From an uncultured Lachnospiraceae bacterium (GTDB lineage Bacteria > Bacillota > Clostridia > Lachnospirales > Lachnospiraceae): 20,325 nucleotides of DNA. The stretch covers positions 1-20,325 of the forward strand of contig CAJURF010000069.1 in NCBI GenBank assembly GCA_910588825.1, written 5' to 3'. The translations under genes and the position numbers were made by a program. Position 1 is the first letter of the stretch. Each line of letters opens with the position of its first letter. Under the pieces are notes generated by a model. It had not been told where the DNA came from. It was given only the letters and a program-made list of their open reading frames with translations, and did no database searches. This document shows, one piece after another, positions 1-8,047 of the stretch.

Positions 1-53
1 ACCTTGAAATGACGGAGTCAGAGTCCGTTGCCTTACCATTTGGCGATAGCCCA
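1..53 (-). tRNA. tRNA-Gln (anticodon CTG), 3' end outside the window
   Basis: Read on the minus strand, the sequence starts with the acceptor half TGGGCTA (53-47), followed by a D arm containing AAATGGTAA, then a perfect 5-bp anticodon stem ACGGA/TCCGT around the loop CTCTGAC, which places CTG at the anticodon. The variable region and the first bases of the T stem (AAGGT) follow before the window ends. About 20 bases, including the rest of the T arm and the acceptor 3' strand, are missing. The isoacceptor reads CAG codons. A dedicated promoter lies just upstream. Confidence 0.93.
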
Positions 54-70
54 ATTTCTTGACAAAACGT

Positions 71-99
71 ATTATATCTTAACTGGATTTGAAATGCAA
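71..99 (-). promoter_or_regulatory. sigma-A promoter of tRNA-Gln
   Basis: On the minus strand TTGCAT (99-94) is followed after 17 bp by a perfect TATAAT (76-71), about 17 bp before the first base of the tRNA. The bases just upstream of the -35 box are A/T runs that could act as an UP element, common for stable RNA promoters. Confidence 0.8.
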
Positions 100-168
100 G
101 TACTTTTTTTAATTTTTTTAAAAAATTTTCCTGTGCCTGTTTGAAACCTTTTATTTCCAACTCACGCT

Positions 169-1350
169 CTAGGAACTCTCCCCCACGAAGCTCTTATCCA
201 TAGTAATCACACACTGATACCTGGAGTCCTTATCCTGCATAGCTTCCATCACCTGCAGCCTCAGCTGGTCCTGCATCTGCTCTCCATAATCATAGGGCGT
301 CACCAAGTCAAAAATCAAATGCACCTGCCCATCTTCCTGCACCAGATGAAAATCATGAAAATCCAGTTCTGAATCAATCTCACCTATCACGCCTTTTAAC
401 TGCTTTTTCACCCCCAGCACCCACTGATCCTGTACTTCCACGGGGTCCGTATGTATCACCAGATAGACCCCCAGTTTCCGCAGCACTTTCCGCTCTGCCT
501 GGTCAATGATTTCATGGGATTTCTCAATATCTGCCTCCCTGGGAACTTCTGCATGGATAGACGCCATACTCAGATTGGGGCCGTAATTGTGAACGATCAG
601 GTCATGGGTTCCCACAATCCCCTCAAAACTCTCCACCAGCCTGGTAATTTCCTGATATAACAGAGGGTCAATGGGTTCCCCGATCAGCGGCTTTAATGTT
701 TCCCTGGCAATTCCGATTCCCGCCCAGACCACCAGAAGGGATACAATAATCCCCGCATAGGCATCAATATCCCATCCCAGAATCCGGTATACTAAAATAG
801 ATGCTATCGTCACTGATGTGGTGGCCACATCCCCCATAGAGTCCGCAGCCACAGCCAGCATGACTTTGGAATCAATCCGCTTCCCCAGCTTCCGGTTAAA
901 AGCCCCCATCCATACCTTAACCAATACGGACAGCGCCAAAATCAAGAAGGGAACCAGCTCAAAAGAAATCTCTTTTGGCTGCATAATTTTCCCCACACTG
1001 GATTTAAAAAACGTAAATCCCACCTGGATGACAAAAAAGGACACAATAAAGGCTGCGATATATTCCACGCGGCCGTGCCCAAAAGGGTGTTCTTTATCTG
1101 CAGGTTTCCCCGCCATTCTCACCCCCACAAAGCTGATCACAGAAGAAACCGCGTCTGACAAATTGTTGAACGCATCCGCCGTCACCGCAATACTGTGCAT
1201 CAAAATACCCACAAGCAGCTTCACCAAAAACAACAGGATATTGCAGAATATCCCCACACTGCTGGATAACATGCCATAACTGGTTCTCACTTCCGTCCAC
1301 TGTATATGCTCATAATTTTTCACAAACCTGCGCACCAGAAAATCCGTCAC
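169..1350 (-). CDS. cation diffusion facilitator transporter, probably Mn(II)-type
   Basis: A 393-aa inner-membrane metal/proton antiporter of the CDF family, which exports divalent metal ions from the cytoplasm. About six membrane segments span residues 28-220, followed by a cytoplasmic C-terminal dimerisation domain. The metal-site residues are visible: N62 and D66 in the NNLSD segment of TM2, and D170 and D174 in the DSMGD segment of TM5. HPFGHGR (88-94) is also typical. In the CDF family the N/D-D-D-D pattern is associated with manganese exporters, whereas zinc members carry histidines, so Mn is my best guess. The start codon is GTG, supported by AGGAGG (1364-1359) 8 bp upstream. The gene is divergent from pncB; I could not find a convincing promoter for it, and no clear terminator separates it from the tRNA downstream. 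Confidence 0.92.
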   Translation of the reverse strand: MTDFLVRRFVKNYEHIQWTEVRTSYGMLSSSVGIFCNILLFLVKLLVGILMHSIAVTADAFNNLSDAVSSVISFVGVRMAGKPADKEHPFGHGRVEYIAAFIVSFFVIQVGFTFFKSSVGKIMQPKEISFELVPFLILALSVLVKVWMGAFNRKLGKRIDSKVMLAVAADSMGDVATTSVTIASILVYRILGWDIDAYAGIIVSLLVVWAGIGIARETLKPLIGEPIDPLLYQEITRLVESFEGIVGTHDLIVHNYGPNLSMASIHAEVPREADIEKSHEIIDQAERKVLRKLGVYLVIHTDPVEVQDQWVLGVKKQLKGVIGEIDSELDFHDFHLVQEDGQVHLIFDLVTPYDYGEQMQDQLRLQVMEAMQDKDSRYQCVITMDKSFVGESS

Positions 1351-1496
1351 TGAATCTACCTCCTGAACATACAGTCCTAAAAATATTTATCGGCAATTAC
1401 AAAACACCCATTGCACAACCAAAAATGTTTAGAGCGTATTGTAACCTGATTTTCCCCAAAACACAAGTAAATTTTATATAAACTCTATGGAATCTA

Positions 1497-1525
1497 TTGA
1501 AGAAAAAAAAGCAGAATGTTATAGT
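1497..1525 (+). promoter_or_regulatory. sigma-A promoter of pncB
   Basis: TTGAAG (1497-1502) and TATAGT (1520-1525) are separated by 17 bp, with an extended -10 TG at 1517-1518. Transcription should start near 1532, giving a leader of about 45 nt that contains the inverted repeat at 1538-1560. Confidence 0.65.
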
Positions 1526-1537
1526 TAAAATAAACGC

Positions 1538-1560
1538 CCGCTGACAAAGACACCCAGCGG
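1538..1560 (+). promoter_or_regulatory. inverted repeat in the pncB leader
   Basis: CCGCTG (1538-1543) and CAGCGG (1555-1560) are perfect inverted arms around an 11-nt loop, a few bases after the predicted transcription start and directly before the ribosome site GGAG at 1567-1570. It could be an operator or an RNA hairpin that tunes translation. I cannot assign a regulator; a niacin-responsive repressor is only a guess from the gene's function. Confidence 0.4.
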
Positions 1561-1576
1561 AAAAAAGGAGAACACT

Positions 1577-3046
1577 ATGGAACCCAGAAATCTGACACTT
1601 TTGACAGATTTATATGAATTAACCATGATGCAGGGATATTTCAAAAATCCCAGCAGCCAGACGGTCATTTTCGATGTTTTTTACCGTGACAATCCCTTCC
1701 ACGGCAGTTATGCCATCATGGCCGGACTTGAGCAGATAATTCAATATATTGACAATCTTTCTTTCTCCTCTGATGACATACAGTACCTGCGCTCCCTTCA
1801 ACTGTTTGAAGAAGATTTCCTGGAATATCTGCGCAATTTCCATTTCAGCGGAGATATCTATGCCATCCCAGAGGGCACAGTTATTTTCCCCAGGGAGCCT
1901 ATGGTGAAAGTCATCGCCCCGGTGATGGAGGCACAGTTGATTGAGACTGCCATATTAAATATCATCAACCACCAGAGCCTGATTGCCACCAAAGCCTCCC
2001 GTGTGGCATATGCCGCGAAAGGCGACGGTGTGATGGAATTCGGACTGCGCAGGGCCCAGGGCCCGGATGCGGGTATTTACGGCGCCAGAGCGGCTGTAAT
2101 CGGAGGCTGTATCGGCACCTCCAACGTGCTGGCCGGCCAGATGTTTGACATTCCCGTACTGGGAACCCATGCCCACAGCTGGATCATGAGCTTTCCCGAT
2201 GAATATACCGCTTTCAAAACTTATTCTGAACTATATCCGGACGCGTGTATTCTGCTGGCTGATACTTATGATACCTTAAATTCCGGTGTTCCCAACGCCA
2301 TACGTATTTTCCAAGAAATGCGCGAAAAGGGAATCAAACCGAAGAAATACGGCATCCGCCTGGACAGCGGCGACCTGGCCTACCTGTCAAAACAGGCATA
2401 TCAGATGCTCTGCGATGCGGGCTTCCCTGACGCCATCATCTCTGCCTCCAGCGACTTAGATGAGAACCTGATATTCAGCCTGAAAACTCAGGGAGCCCGG
2501 ATAAATTCCTGGGGTGTGGGCACCAACCTGATTACCTCCAAGGGAAATCCCGCTTTCGGCGGTGTGTACAAGCTGGCTGCCATCCAGCACAAGAGCGGAG
2601 AACCTTTTATCCCTAAGATTAAAATATCCGAAAATACAGAAAAGGTTACCAATCCCGGAAATAAAACCATTTACCGGATTTACAATAAAAATAACAGGAA
2701 AATCAAAGCAGACTTAATCTGCCTGGCGGACGAATCCTTCGATGATTCCAAAACCATGATCATCTTTGACCCCATTGACACCTGGAAAAGAACGAGAATC
2801 CCCGGGGGCAGCTACGCTCTGCGGGAACTCCTTGTTCCCATTTTCCAGAAAGGCAGACAGGTGTATACCTCCCCCAGTGTGATGGATCTGAGAGACATCT
2901 GCCAGAGAGAACTGGATACTTTATGGGACGAGTCCAGACGCCTGGTCAATCCCCAGGAGGTCTATGTGGATCTCTCTGAGAAGCTGTATACTCTGAAAAA
3001 GCAGCTTCTGGACGAAATGGGCACAGAAACACTCAAGAAAAAATAA
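1577..3046 (+). CDS. pncB: nicotinate phosphoribosyltransferase
   Basis: A 489-aa cytoplasmic enzyme that joins nicotinate to PRPP, with ATP hydrolysis, to give nicotinate mononucleotide in the Preiss-Handler route of NAD salvage. The N-terminal segment LLTDLYELTMMQGY, FGLRRA (155-160) and GTHAHSW around residue 198, which includes the phosphorylated histidine region of the family, are all present. The later segment GIRLDSGDL belongs to the PRPP-binding side of the type II phosphoribosyltransferase barrel. The length is normal for the longer bacterial subfamily. GGAG at 1567-1570, 6 bp before ATG, supports the start. The gene has its own promoter and is followed by a hairpin that overlaps the next gene's ribosome site. 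Confidence 0.96.
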   Translation: MEPRNLTLLTDLYELTMMQGYFKNPSSQTVIFDVFYRDNPFHGSYAIMAGLEQIIQYIDNLSFSSDDIQYLRSLQLFEEDFLEYLRNFHFSGDIYAIPEGTVIFPREPMVKVIAPVMEAQLIETAILNIINHQSLIATKASRVAYAAKGDGVMEFGLRRAQGPDAGIYGARAAVIGGCIGTSNVLAGQMFDIPVLGTHAHSWIMSFPDEYTAFKTYSELYPDACILLADTYDTLNSGVPNAIRIFQEMREKGIKPKKYGIRLDSGDLAYLSKQAYQMLCDAGFPDAIISASSDLDENLIFSLKTQGARINSWGVGTNLITSKGNPAFGGVYKLAAIQHKSGEPFIPKIKISENTEKVTNPGNKTIYRIYNKNNRKIKADLICLADESFDDSKTMIIFDPIDTWKRTRIPGGSYALRELLVPIFQKGRQVYTSPSVMDLRDICQRELDTLWDESRRLVNPQEVYVDLSEKLYTLKKQLLDEMGTETLKKK

Positions 3047-3051
3047 TGCAT

Positions 3052-3103
3052 AAAACCTCCTGGCCAATCATAAAATAAAAAATCGCTAAACCAGGAGGTT
3101 TTT
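3052..3103 (+). terminator. hairpin with U-tract between pncB and the vanY-like gene, containing the downstream ribosome site
   Basis: A perfect 12-bp inverted repeat, AAAACCTCCTGG (3052-3063) with CCAGGAGGTTTT (3091-3102), encloses a 27-nt A/T-rich loop and is followed by T. As an RNA it resembles an intrinsic terminator with a U-run. Its 3' arm also holds AGGAGG (3093-3098), the only ribosome site for the ATG at 3105, so folding would hide that site. Confidence 0.7.
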
Positions 3104-3104
3104 C

Positions 3105-3644
3105 ATGTCCTCTTATCTCCTGCTGGTAAACCGGACTCATCCGCTGAACCCAGATTATATACCCAAAGACCTGACAGAGCCGCGAATCCCTTTCCAGGCA
3201 CCGCCTGGATGCCCTAAAAGGCTTCTGCGTGCCCAGGCCGCCACTGCCGCTGAAGAGCTATTCCAAAAAGCGTATCAACAGGGCCTTTCACTCTGGGGAG
3301 TCTCCGGATTCCGTTCCTATACCCGTCAAAAAGAAATTTACCAAAACAGCCGCAGTTCCTATGTGGCCCCGCCCGGATGCAGCGAACACCAGACCGGTCT
3401 GGCCCTGGACGTCTCCTGTCCTGCTGCGGAATTTTACCTGACCGAGGATTTCGCCAAAACCCGGGAATATGAATTTCTGGAAAACTACGGACCTATATAT
3501 GGATTTATCCTTCGATATCCCAGGGGAAAAGAAAATATAACCGGATACGCCTGGGAACCCTGGCATATCCGGTTTGTAACAAAAACACCTGCACTCTATT
3601 TATCTTTTTCAAATATCACATTAGAAGAATATCATCAGCTCTGA
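3105..3644 (+). CDS. VanY-like D-alanyl-D-alanine carboxypeptidase (peptidase M15B)
   Basis: A 179-aa zinc D,D-carboxypeptidase-like protein. Family motifs are complete: SGFRSY (67-72), the metal segment S-E-H-Q-T-G-L-A-L-D (93-102) with H95 and D102 as zinc ligands, and EPWH (151-154) with E151 as the probable catalytic base and H154 as third ligand. Such enzymes remove the terminal D-Ala from peptidoglycan peptides. No signal peptide or membrane anchor is visible, so as read it would be cytoplasmic, perhaps acting on precursors or recycled peptides. AGGAGG lies 6 bp before the ATG but inside a long hairpin. The gene converges with spoVT, with only 8 bp between the two stop codons. Confidence 0.88.
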   Translation: MSSYLLLVNRTHPLNPDYIPKDLTEPRIPFQAPPGCPKRLLRAQAATAAEELFQKAYQQGLSLWGVSGFRSYTRQKEIYQNSRSSYVAPPGCSEHQTGLALDVSCPAAEFYLTEDFAKTREYEFLENYGPIYGFILRYPRGKENITGYAWEPWHIRFVTKTPALYLSFSNITLEEYHQL

Positions 3645-3652
3645 CTGTTCCA

Positions 3653-4198
3653 TCACTGTTCCATCTGACGTCCCAGAAAACCTGCCGCTGTCTGAACCAA
3701 TTTCTGCTCTGCCTCTCCCATAGCCTGTCCGGCTTCCCCTACGAGAATCACAGAACCGATGGTATCTCCAGCGCTGATAATGGGCCAGATTACCTGCAGG
3801 CTGGGAAAATCCCTCTGGCCTTCTGTAAGCGGAATGGATTTTTCCTTTCCCTCACTGCCTTTGTGAATTCCCCGATTGGTGATCAGTTCTTCCAGATCCC
3901 GGCTGATGGCCCGCCCCGCGTAATCTTTGTGGGAAGGGCCTGCCGCAGAAACCACCTGGTCATGATCTGTGATACACGCCAGACATCCTGTTGTCTGGCT
4001 CAGCGCTTCTGCATATTCTTTCGCAAAAATACTCAACTCTCCAATCGGAGAATATTTTTTCAGTATAATCTCTCCCTCTCGGTCTGTAAAAATTTCCAGA
4101 GGTGTACCTTCTTTAATTCGTAATGTCCTGCGTATCTCTTTGGGAATGACCACCCGGCCCAAATCGTCAATTCTACGGACAATTCCCGTTGCTTTCAT
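3653..4198 (-). CDS. spoVT: stage V sporulation protein T, AbrB-type regulator
   Basis: A 181-aa transcription factor that in Bacillus modulates sigma-G-dependent genes in the forespore. The N-terminal AbrB/SpoVT swapped-hairpin DNA-binding domain (about residues 1-50, beginning MKATGIVRRIDDLGRVVIP) is nearly invariant compared with the family. Residues 55-181 form the GAF-like domain ending in AAGFLGRQMEQ, also the family's usual C-terminus. The open frame extends 35 codons upstream, but ATG at 4198 with AGGAGG (4213-4208) 9 bp before it gives the family start. A sigma-G-like promoter lies upstream, in keeping with forespore expression. The gene is divergent from the hemolysin III gene. Confidence 0.96.
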   Translation of the reverse strand: MKATGIVRRIDDLGRVVIPKEIRRTLRIKEGTPLEIFTDREGEIILKKYSPIGELSIFAKEYAEALSQTTGCLACITDHDQVVSAAGPSHKDYAGRAISRDLEELITNRGIHKGSEGKEKSIPLTEGQRDFPSLQVIWPIISAGDTIGSVILVGEAGQAMGEAEQKLVQTAAGFLGRQMEQ

Positions 4199-4227
4199 CT
4201 TTATTTTCCTCCTTTTGCTTGTACCCA

Positions 4228-4256
4228 TAGTATTGGTAAAAGGAGAAAAAATATGC
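4228..4256 (-). promoter_or_regulatory. sigma-G/sigma-F-like forespore promoter of spoVT
   Basis: On the minus strand GCATA (4256-4252) and AATACTA (4234-4228) are 17 bp apart. The consensus for forespore sigma factors is GNATR at -35 and CATNNTA at -10, so only the first base of the -10 box differs. The predicted start near 4220 precedes the spoVT ribosome site. spoVT is known to depend on sigma-G in Bacillus. Confidence 0.6.
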
Positions 4257-4263
4257 AAAAGGC

Positions 4264-4291
4264 TTGCAATTTTTGAAAAACATGTTATAGT
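4264..4291 (+). promoter_or_regulatory. sigma-A promoter of the hemolysin III family gene
   Basis: TTGCAA (4264-4269) and TATAGT (4286-4291) are separated by 16 bp, with an extended -10 TG at 4283-4284. The leader would be about 60 nt. It lies back to back with the spoVT promoter. Confidence 0.6.
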
Positions 4292-4357
4292 ATTATTAAA
4301 CATTATACGTAGTATTGATAACTATATTAAATCGTTTTTATTATTGGAGGTATCCCT

Positions 4358-5023
4358 ATGACATTAAAATTAAAAGACCCCGTCAGCGCAATTACCCACG
4401 GCATTGCCATGGTCCTGGCAATGGCCGGAGCCATCCCGCTTCTTTTAAAAGCTGCCCGGCAGACCAATGGGCTCCACATCTTCGCCCTGAGCATTTTCAT
4501 CCTCACCATGATCCTGCTGTATTTTTCAAGCACCCTCTATCATTCCATTGATTCCACGGAAGCAGTCAATCGTCGTCTGAGGAAAATGGACCATATGATG
4601 ATCAGCGTCATGATTGCCGGAAGCTATACACCTGTGTGCTTGATCGTCCTGCACAACCGCTTGGGCTATGTGCTGTGCGGGCTGGTATGGGCTGTGGGAC
4701 TGCTGGGAATTTTGCTGAAAGCGCTGTGGATTACCTGCCCCAAATGGGTATCCAGCGTTCTCTACATCGGAATGGGCTGGCTGTGTGTACTGGCCTTCGT
4801 TCCCTTGTTCCACGCATTGCCTGCCGCAGGATTTGGCTGGCTGCTGGCCGGCGGCATTATTTACACCATCGGAGGCGTCATCTACGGGCTGAAAGTTCCC
4901 CTTTTTGACAAACGGCATTTATATTTTGGCTCCCACGAAATTTTTCATATTTTCGTCATGCTGGGAAGTGCCTGTCATTTTATTGTTATGTACGTTTATG
5001 TGTGTTCTATGCCTCTGGCATAG
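4358..5023 (+). CDS. hemolysin III / PAQR family membrane protein
   Basis: A 221-aa protein with about seven membrane segments, of the hemolysin III (YqfA/TrhA) branch of the PAQR superfamily. The conserved metal-site residues are visible: STLYHS with H62, MDH with D78 just before AGSYTP, and the C-terminal GSHEIFHIF with H193 and H197. The DPVSAITHG segment near the N-terminus is also characteristic. Despite the name, haemolysis is unlikely to be the role; members have been linked to membrane energetics and fluidity, and the substrate is unknown. GGAGG upstream of ATG supports the start. The gene converges with trkH and shares a bidirectional terminator with it. Confidence 0.93.
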   Translation: MTLKLKDPVSAITHGIAMVLAMAGAIPLLLKAARQTNGLHIFALSIFILTMILLYFSSTLYHSIDSTEAVNRRLRKMDHMMISVMIAGSYTPVCLIVLHNRLGYVLCGLVWAVGLLGILLKALWITCPKWVSSVLYIGMGWLCVLAFVPLFHALPAAGFGWLLAGGIIYTIGGVIYGLKVPLFDKRHLYFGSHEIFHIFVMLGSACHFIVMYVYVCSMPLA

Positions 5024-5044
5024 CCAAATCATCCGGCTCACAAA

Positions 5045-5084
5045 ATAGACCGAGTGTACAGTCTTTCCTATACACTCGGTCTAT
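5045..5084. terminator. bidirectional hairpin between the hemolysin III gene and trkH
   Basis: A perfect 14-bp inverted repeat, ATAGACCGAGTGTA (5045-5058) with TACACTCGGTCTAT (5071-5084), has a 12-nt loop and sits between two converging genes. U-tracts are short on both sides (CCTTTC on plus, TTTG on minus), so termination may be partial. Confidence 0.75.
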
Positions 5085-5106
5085 CCTTTCACTATGCAGC
5101 ATCTTC

Positions 5107-6546
5107 TTACTGTCTGCGCCAGATCCCCGGATGGAACAGCGCAATCATGGGAAAAATCTCCAGACGTCCCACCAGCATATCAAACATCAGTACATATTTT
5201 GGGAACAGAGAAAAATCCCCAAAATTACCCGAAGGCCCTACATGGCTCAATCCGGGTCCAATATTATTCAGGGTTGCAGCCACTGCCGTAAAATTCGTAG
5301 TAAAATCAAAGTTGTCCACACTGACTAAAAGCATAGAGCCGGCAAAGACCACCAGCCAGCAAATGAAAAATACATAGATGGAGCGCAGTGTCTCCTGCTC
5401 CACCACATGATCGTCCATCTTAATTTTCATGCGCATACGGGCATGTGCCATGGTATGCAGTTCCCGCTTAATACTTTTCACCATAATCAAAATCCTGGAT
5501 ACTTTGATACCGCCCCCTGTACTGCCCGCACAGGCGCCTACAAACATCAACAGTACCAGTATTGACTGGGACAGCTGGGGCCACTGCCCGAAATCCACCG
5601 TAGAATATCCGGTGGTGGTGATCACCGAGCCCACCTGAAAAGCCGCCTGCTGAAAAGCCTCCCCGATGCTGGGGAAAAAACTCCTCACATTAAAAGTAAT
5701 CACAACAATGGAAAAAAGAATAATCCCCAGATATGTACGCACCTCTTCCACCCGGAAAGCCTGCTTCCACTTCTTACACATGAGCAGATAATAAACATTA
5801 AAATTCACGCCAAAGAGGATCATAAAAATGGTGATCACATTCCTCATATAGCGGGTATAAGACCCCACACTGTCATTGAGCACACCGAATCCGCCAGTTC
5901 CTGCCGTCCCCATTGACAATGTGACCGCGTCAAACAGCTGCATTCCCCCCGCCAGCAGCAACACAATCTCTATCACAGTCATTACAAAATAAATAGAATA
6001 GAGAATACGTGCCGTCTGTCTCACCCGGGGAACCAGCTTGCTCACAGACGGTCCAGGGCTCTCCGCTTTCATCAGATACATATGATGTCCCCCTGAGGCA
6101 GGCAGGATGGTCAGAATGAACACCAGAACCCCCATCCCCCCAATCCAATGGGTAAAGCTGCGCCAGAACAGCATGCTCTTGGATAATGTCTCCACATCAC
6201 TTAATATACTGGCCCCTGTAGTGGTAAAGCCGGAAATGGTTTCAAACAGCGCATCTGTGAAAGACGAGATTTCCCCGCTTATGACAAAGGGAATACAGCC
6301 AAAAATACTCAAAAACACCCAGCTTAAAGATACTGCCAGAAATCCCTCCTTTGAATAGAAAGCCATATTAGACGGTTTTTTCCATGTAAGACCGATTCCA
6401 ATGGCTAGGCAGGAGATCATAGTAACTAAAAATGCCCATAGACATTTTTCTTGATACAAAACAGCTGTGATACTTGGAAGCGCCAGAAAAATCCCTTCAA
6501 TCTTGATGACAGATCCAAGAATATAAACCAGCATGGAATAATTCAT
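5107..6546 (-). CDS. trkH: Trk-type potassium uptake channel subunit TrkH
   Basis: A 479-aa potassium-translocating membrane subunit of the Trk/Ktr superfamily. The four pore-loop selectivity regions are recognisable: TTTGAS (108-113), TAGTGGF (214-220), TTTGYS (310-315) and NNIGPGL (427-433). GACAGSTGGG (337-346) is the conserved segment in the TM6 gating loop. It works with the cytoplasmic nucleotide-binding subunit TrkA encoded just upstream on the same strand, 72 bp away, so the two are probably co-transcribed. The ATG at 6546 has only a weak ribosome site (AAGAAAGG about 12 bp upstream); the start could differ by a few codons, but an in-frame stop closely upstream rules out a much longer N-terminus. 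Confidence 0.95.
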   Translation of the reverse strand: MNYSMLVYILGSVIKIEGIFLALPSITAVLYQEKCLWAFLVTMISCLAIGIGLTWKKPSNMAFYSKEGFLAVSLSWVFLSIFGCIPFVISGEISSFTDALFETISGFTTTGASILSDVETLSKSMLFWRSFTHWIGGMGVLVFILTILPASGGHHMYLMKAESPGPSVSKLVPRVRQTARILYSIYFVMTVIEIVLLLAGGMQLFDAVTLSMGTAGTGGFGVLNDSVGSYTRYMRNVITIFMILFGVNFNVYYLLMCKKWKQAFRVEEVRTYLGIILFSIVVITFNVRSFFPSIGEAFQQAAFQVGSVITTTGYSTVDFGQWPQLSQSILVLLMFVGACAGSTGGGIKVSRILIMVKSIKRELHTMAHARMRMKIKMDDHVVEQETLRSIYVFFICWLVVFAGSMLLVSVDNFDFTTNFTAVAATLNNIGPGLSHVGPSGNFGDFSLFPKYVLMFDMLVGRLEIFPMIALFHPGIWRRQ

Positions 6547-6618
6547 GACTTTGCCGATACCTTTCTTAATGAACTATGGCAACCATTCAGCAGGCACTGA
6601 ACAGTTACGAATTATGTA

Positions 6619-7977
6619 CTAATCAGCTAAAATGTTTTCCACATCTGTCAATCCGCTGCATGTGGTCACCACTACCACACTGTCCCCCGGAAGAATCTTG
6701 TCCCGTCCTCCGGGAATGATCACCTTCCCGTTCCTGCTGATACAGGCAACCAGCACATCTTCACGGATTTTTAATTCCTGCAGACAGATGTTCGCCACCC
6801 TGGAATGTTTCTGTATATGAAATTCCAGAGCTTCCACTTTATCATCAATTAATTTATACAAAGTCTCCACATTGCTTCCAATGGAATTCTGGGTAGCCCT
6901 CACATACTGGAGAATGGCCTCTGCGGTCAGATGTTTCGGATACACCACGCTGTCCAGGTCCAGTGAGCGGATCACCTCATTAATCTGCAGGCGGTTCAGC
7001 TTGGTCACTGTCTTTACCTTCACCTTCGTCTTCGCAAAAAGAGACAGAATAATATTTTCCTCGTCGATTCCTGTCAACGTCACCACAGAATCCATCTGGT
7101 CAATCCGTTCTTCCCTCAGCAGTTCCTCATCGCTTCCGTCTCCACAGATGATAATGGCCTTCGGCAGGAGATCGCACAATTCCTCACATCTTCTTTCATT
7201 GAGCTCAATGATTTTTACCATAATCCCCATTTTCTGCAGAATCTGTGCCAGATATACAGAGATCTGCCCCCCGCCGATTAACATGGTATTCTTAACCTGA
7301 TGGGTCTTTAAACCAATTTTATGGAAAAATTTCGCGGCATTTTTGTGCGATGCCACCATAGACAGTGTATCTCCCACCCGCAGGATAAAATCTCCAGAAG
7401 GAATGGTTACTTCCTCATTTCTTTCCACCGCACAAATCAGAATATCACAGCCCAGAGAAGACGGAAGTCTTTTCAGTGCCATCCCGTCCAGAATACAGGT
7501 GTCAGAAATCCGCAGCCGCAGCATTTCCACCCTTCCTTTTGCAAATGTATCAATTTCAATGGCGCTGGGAAAGCACAGAAGCCTGGAAATCTCCATAGCC
7601 GCCGCAAATTCCGGATTGATGATCATGGACAGCCCCAGTTCTTCTTTGATAAATATCCTCTCGTCAATATAAATGGGATTGCGCACACGGGCAATGGTCT
7701 GGCATCTCCCCGCCTTCTTCGCTATCACACAGCACAGCAGATTCAGCTCATCCGACTCTGTCACTGCAATGATCAAATCCGTCTGATCCAAATCCGCCTC
7801 TGCCAGCACGCTGTAACTGGCACCGTTTCCCACAATCCCCCTCACATCATAAGTATTTGCCACCATCTGCAATGCATTGCTGTCAGTATCCACAACTGTA
7901 ATGTTGTGATCCTCCACGCTCAGCTTGGCCGCCAGAGCCATGCCGACTTTTCCACACCCCACAATAATGATCTGCAT
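6619..7977 (-). CDS. trkA: Trk potassium transport regulatory subunit TrkA
   Basis: A 452-aa cytoplasmic gating subunit with two tandem RCK units. The first Rossmann fold begins at the N-terminus with IIIVGCGKVG and continues to VVDTD. The second begins around residue 230 with MLIGGGQISVYLAQ. Each is followed by a TrkA-C domain. Binding of NAD(H) or adenine nucleotides to such units controls the TrkH pore. The open frame can start 5 codons earlier at a GTG (7992), but that codon lies inside the ribosome site AGGTGGAG (7994-7987). The ATG at 7977, 9 bp further on, gives the usual family N-terminus and is preferred. Promoter and palindrome lie immediately upstream. Confidence 0.95.
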   Translation of the reverse strand: MQIIIVGCGKVGMALAAKLSVEDHNITVVDTDSNALQMVANTYDVRGIVGNGASYSVLAEADLDQTDLIIAVTESDELNLLCCVIAKKAGRCQTIARVRNPIYIDERIFIKEELGLSMIINPEFAAAMEISRLLCFPSAIEIDTFAKGRVEMLRLRISDTCILDGMALKRLPSSLGCDILICAVERNEEVTIPSGDFILRVGDTLSMVASHKNAAKFFHKIGLKTHQVKNTMLIGGGQISVYLAQILQKMGIMVKIIELNERRCEELCDLLPKAIIICGDGSDEELLREERIDQMDSVVTLTGIDEENIILSLFAKTKVKVKTVTKLNRLQINEVIRSLDLDSVVYPKHLTAEAILQYVRATQNSIGSNVETLYKLIDDKVEALEFHIQKHSRVANICLQELKIREDVLVACISRNGKVIIPGGRDKILPGDSVVVVTTCSGLTDVENILAD

Positions 7978-8021
7978 TTTCTTATTCTCCACCTCGTAAC
8001 TTCAAGTTCCATATTTTATTG

Positions 8022-8038
8022 TGAACATTTGATGTTCA
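8022..8038. promoter_or_regulatory. palindrome at the trkA transcription start, possible operator
   Basis: TGAACAT and ATGTTCA are perfect 7-bp inverted arms around a 3-bp centre. The site begins about 3 bp after the predicted start of the trkA transcript, a classical repressor position. It does not match the Firmicutes LexA box, which has a 4-bp gap between GAAC and GTTC. The regulator is unknown. Confidence 0.5.
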
Positions 8039-8047
8039 TATCACTCA

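Noticed and set aside
100..145. A/T palindrome as terminator of the cation transporter gene
   Set aside because: It is a low-stability run of A and T that also forms the upstream part of the tRNA promoter; no GC stem.
4199..4303. N-terminal extension of SpoVT by 35 residues
   Set aside because: The family starts at MKATGIV, which here has a good ribosome site; the extension covers the ribosome site and the forespore promoter.
7978..7992. GTG start of TrkA, five codons upstream
   Set aside because: The codon is part of the ribosome site itself; ATG 7977 is correctly spaced.
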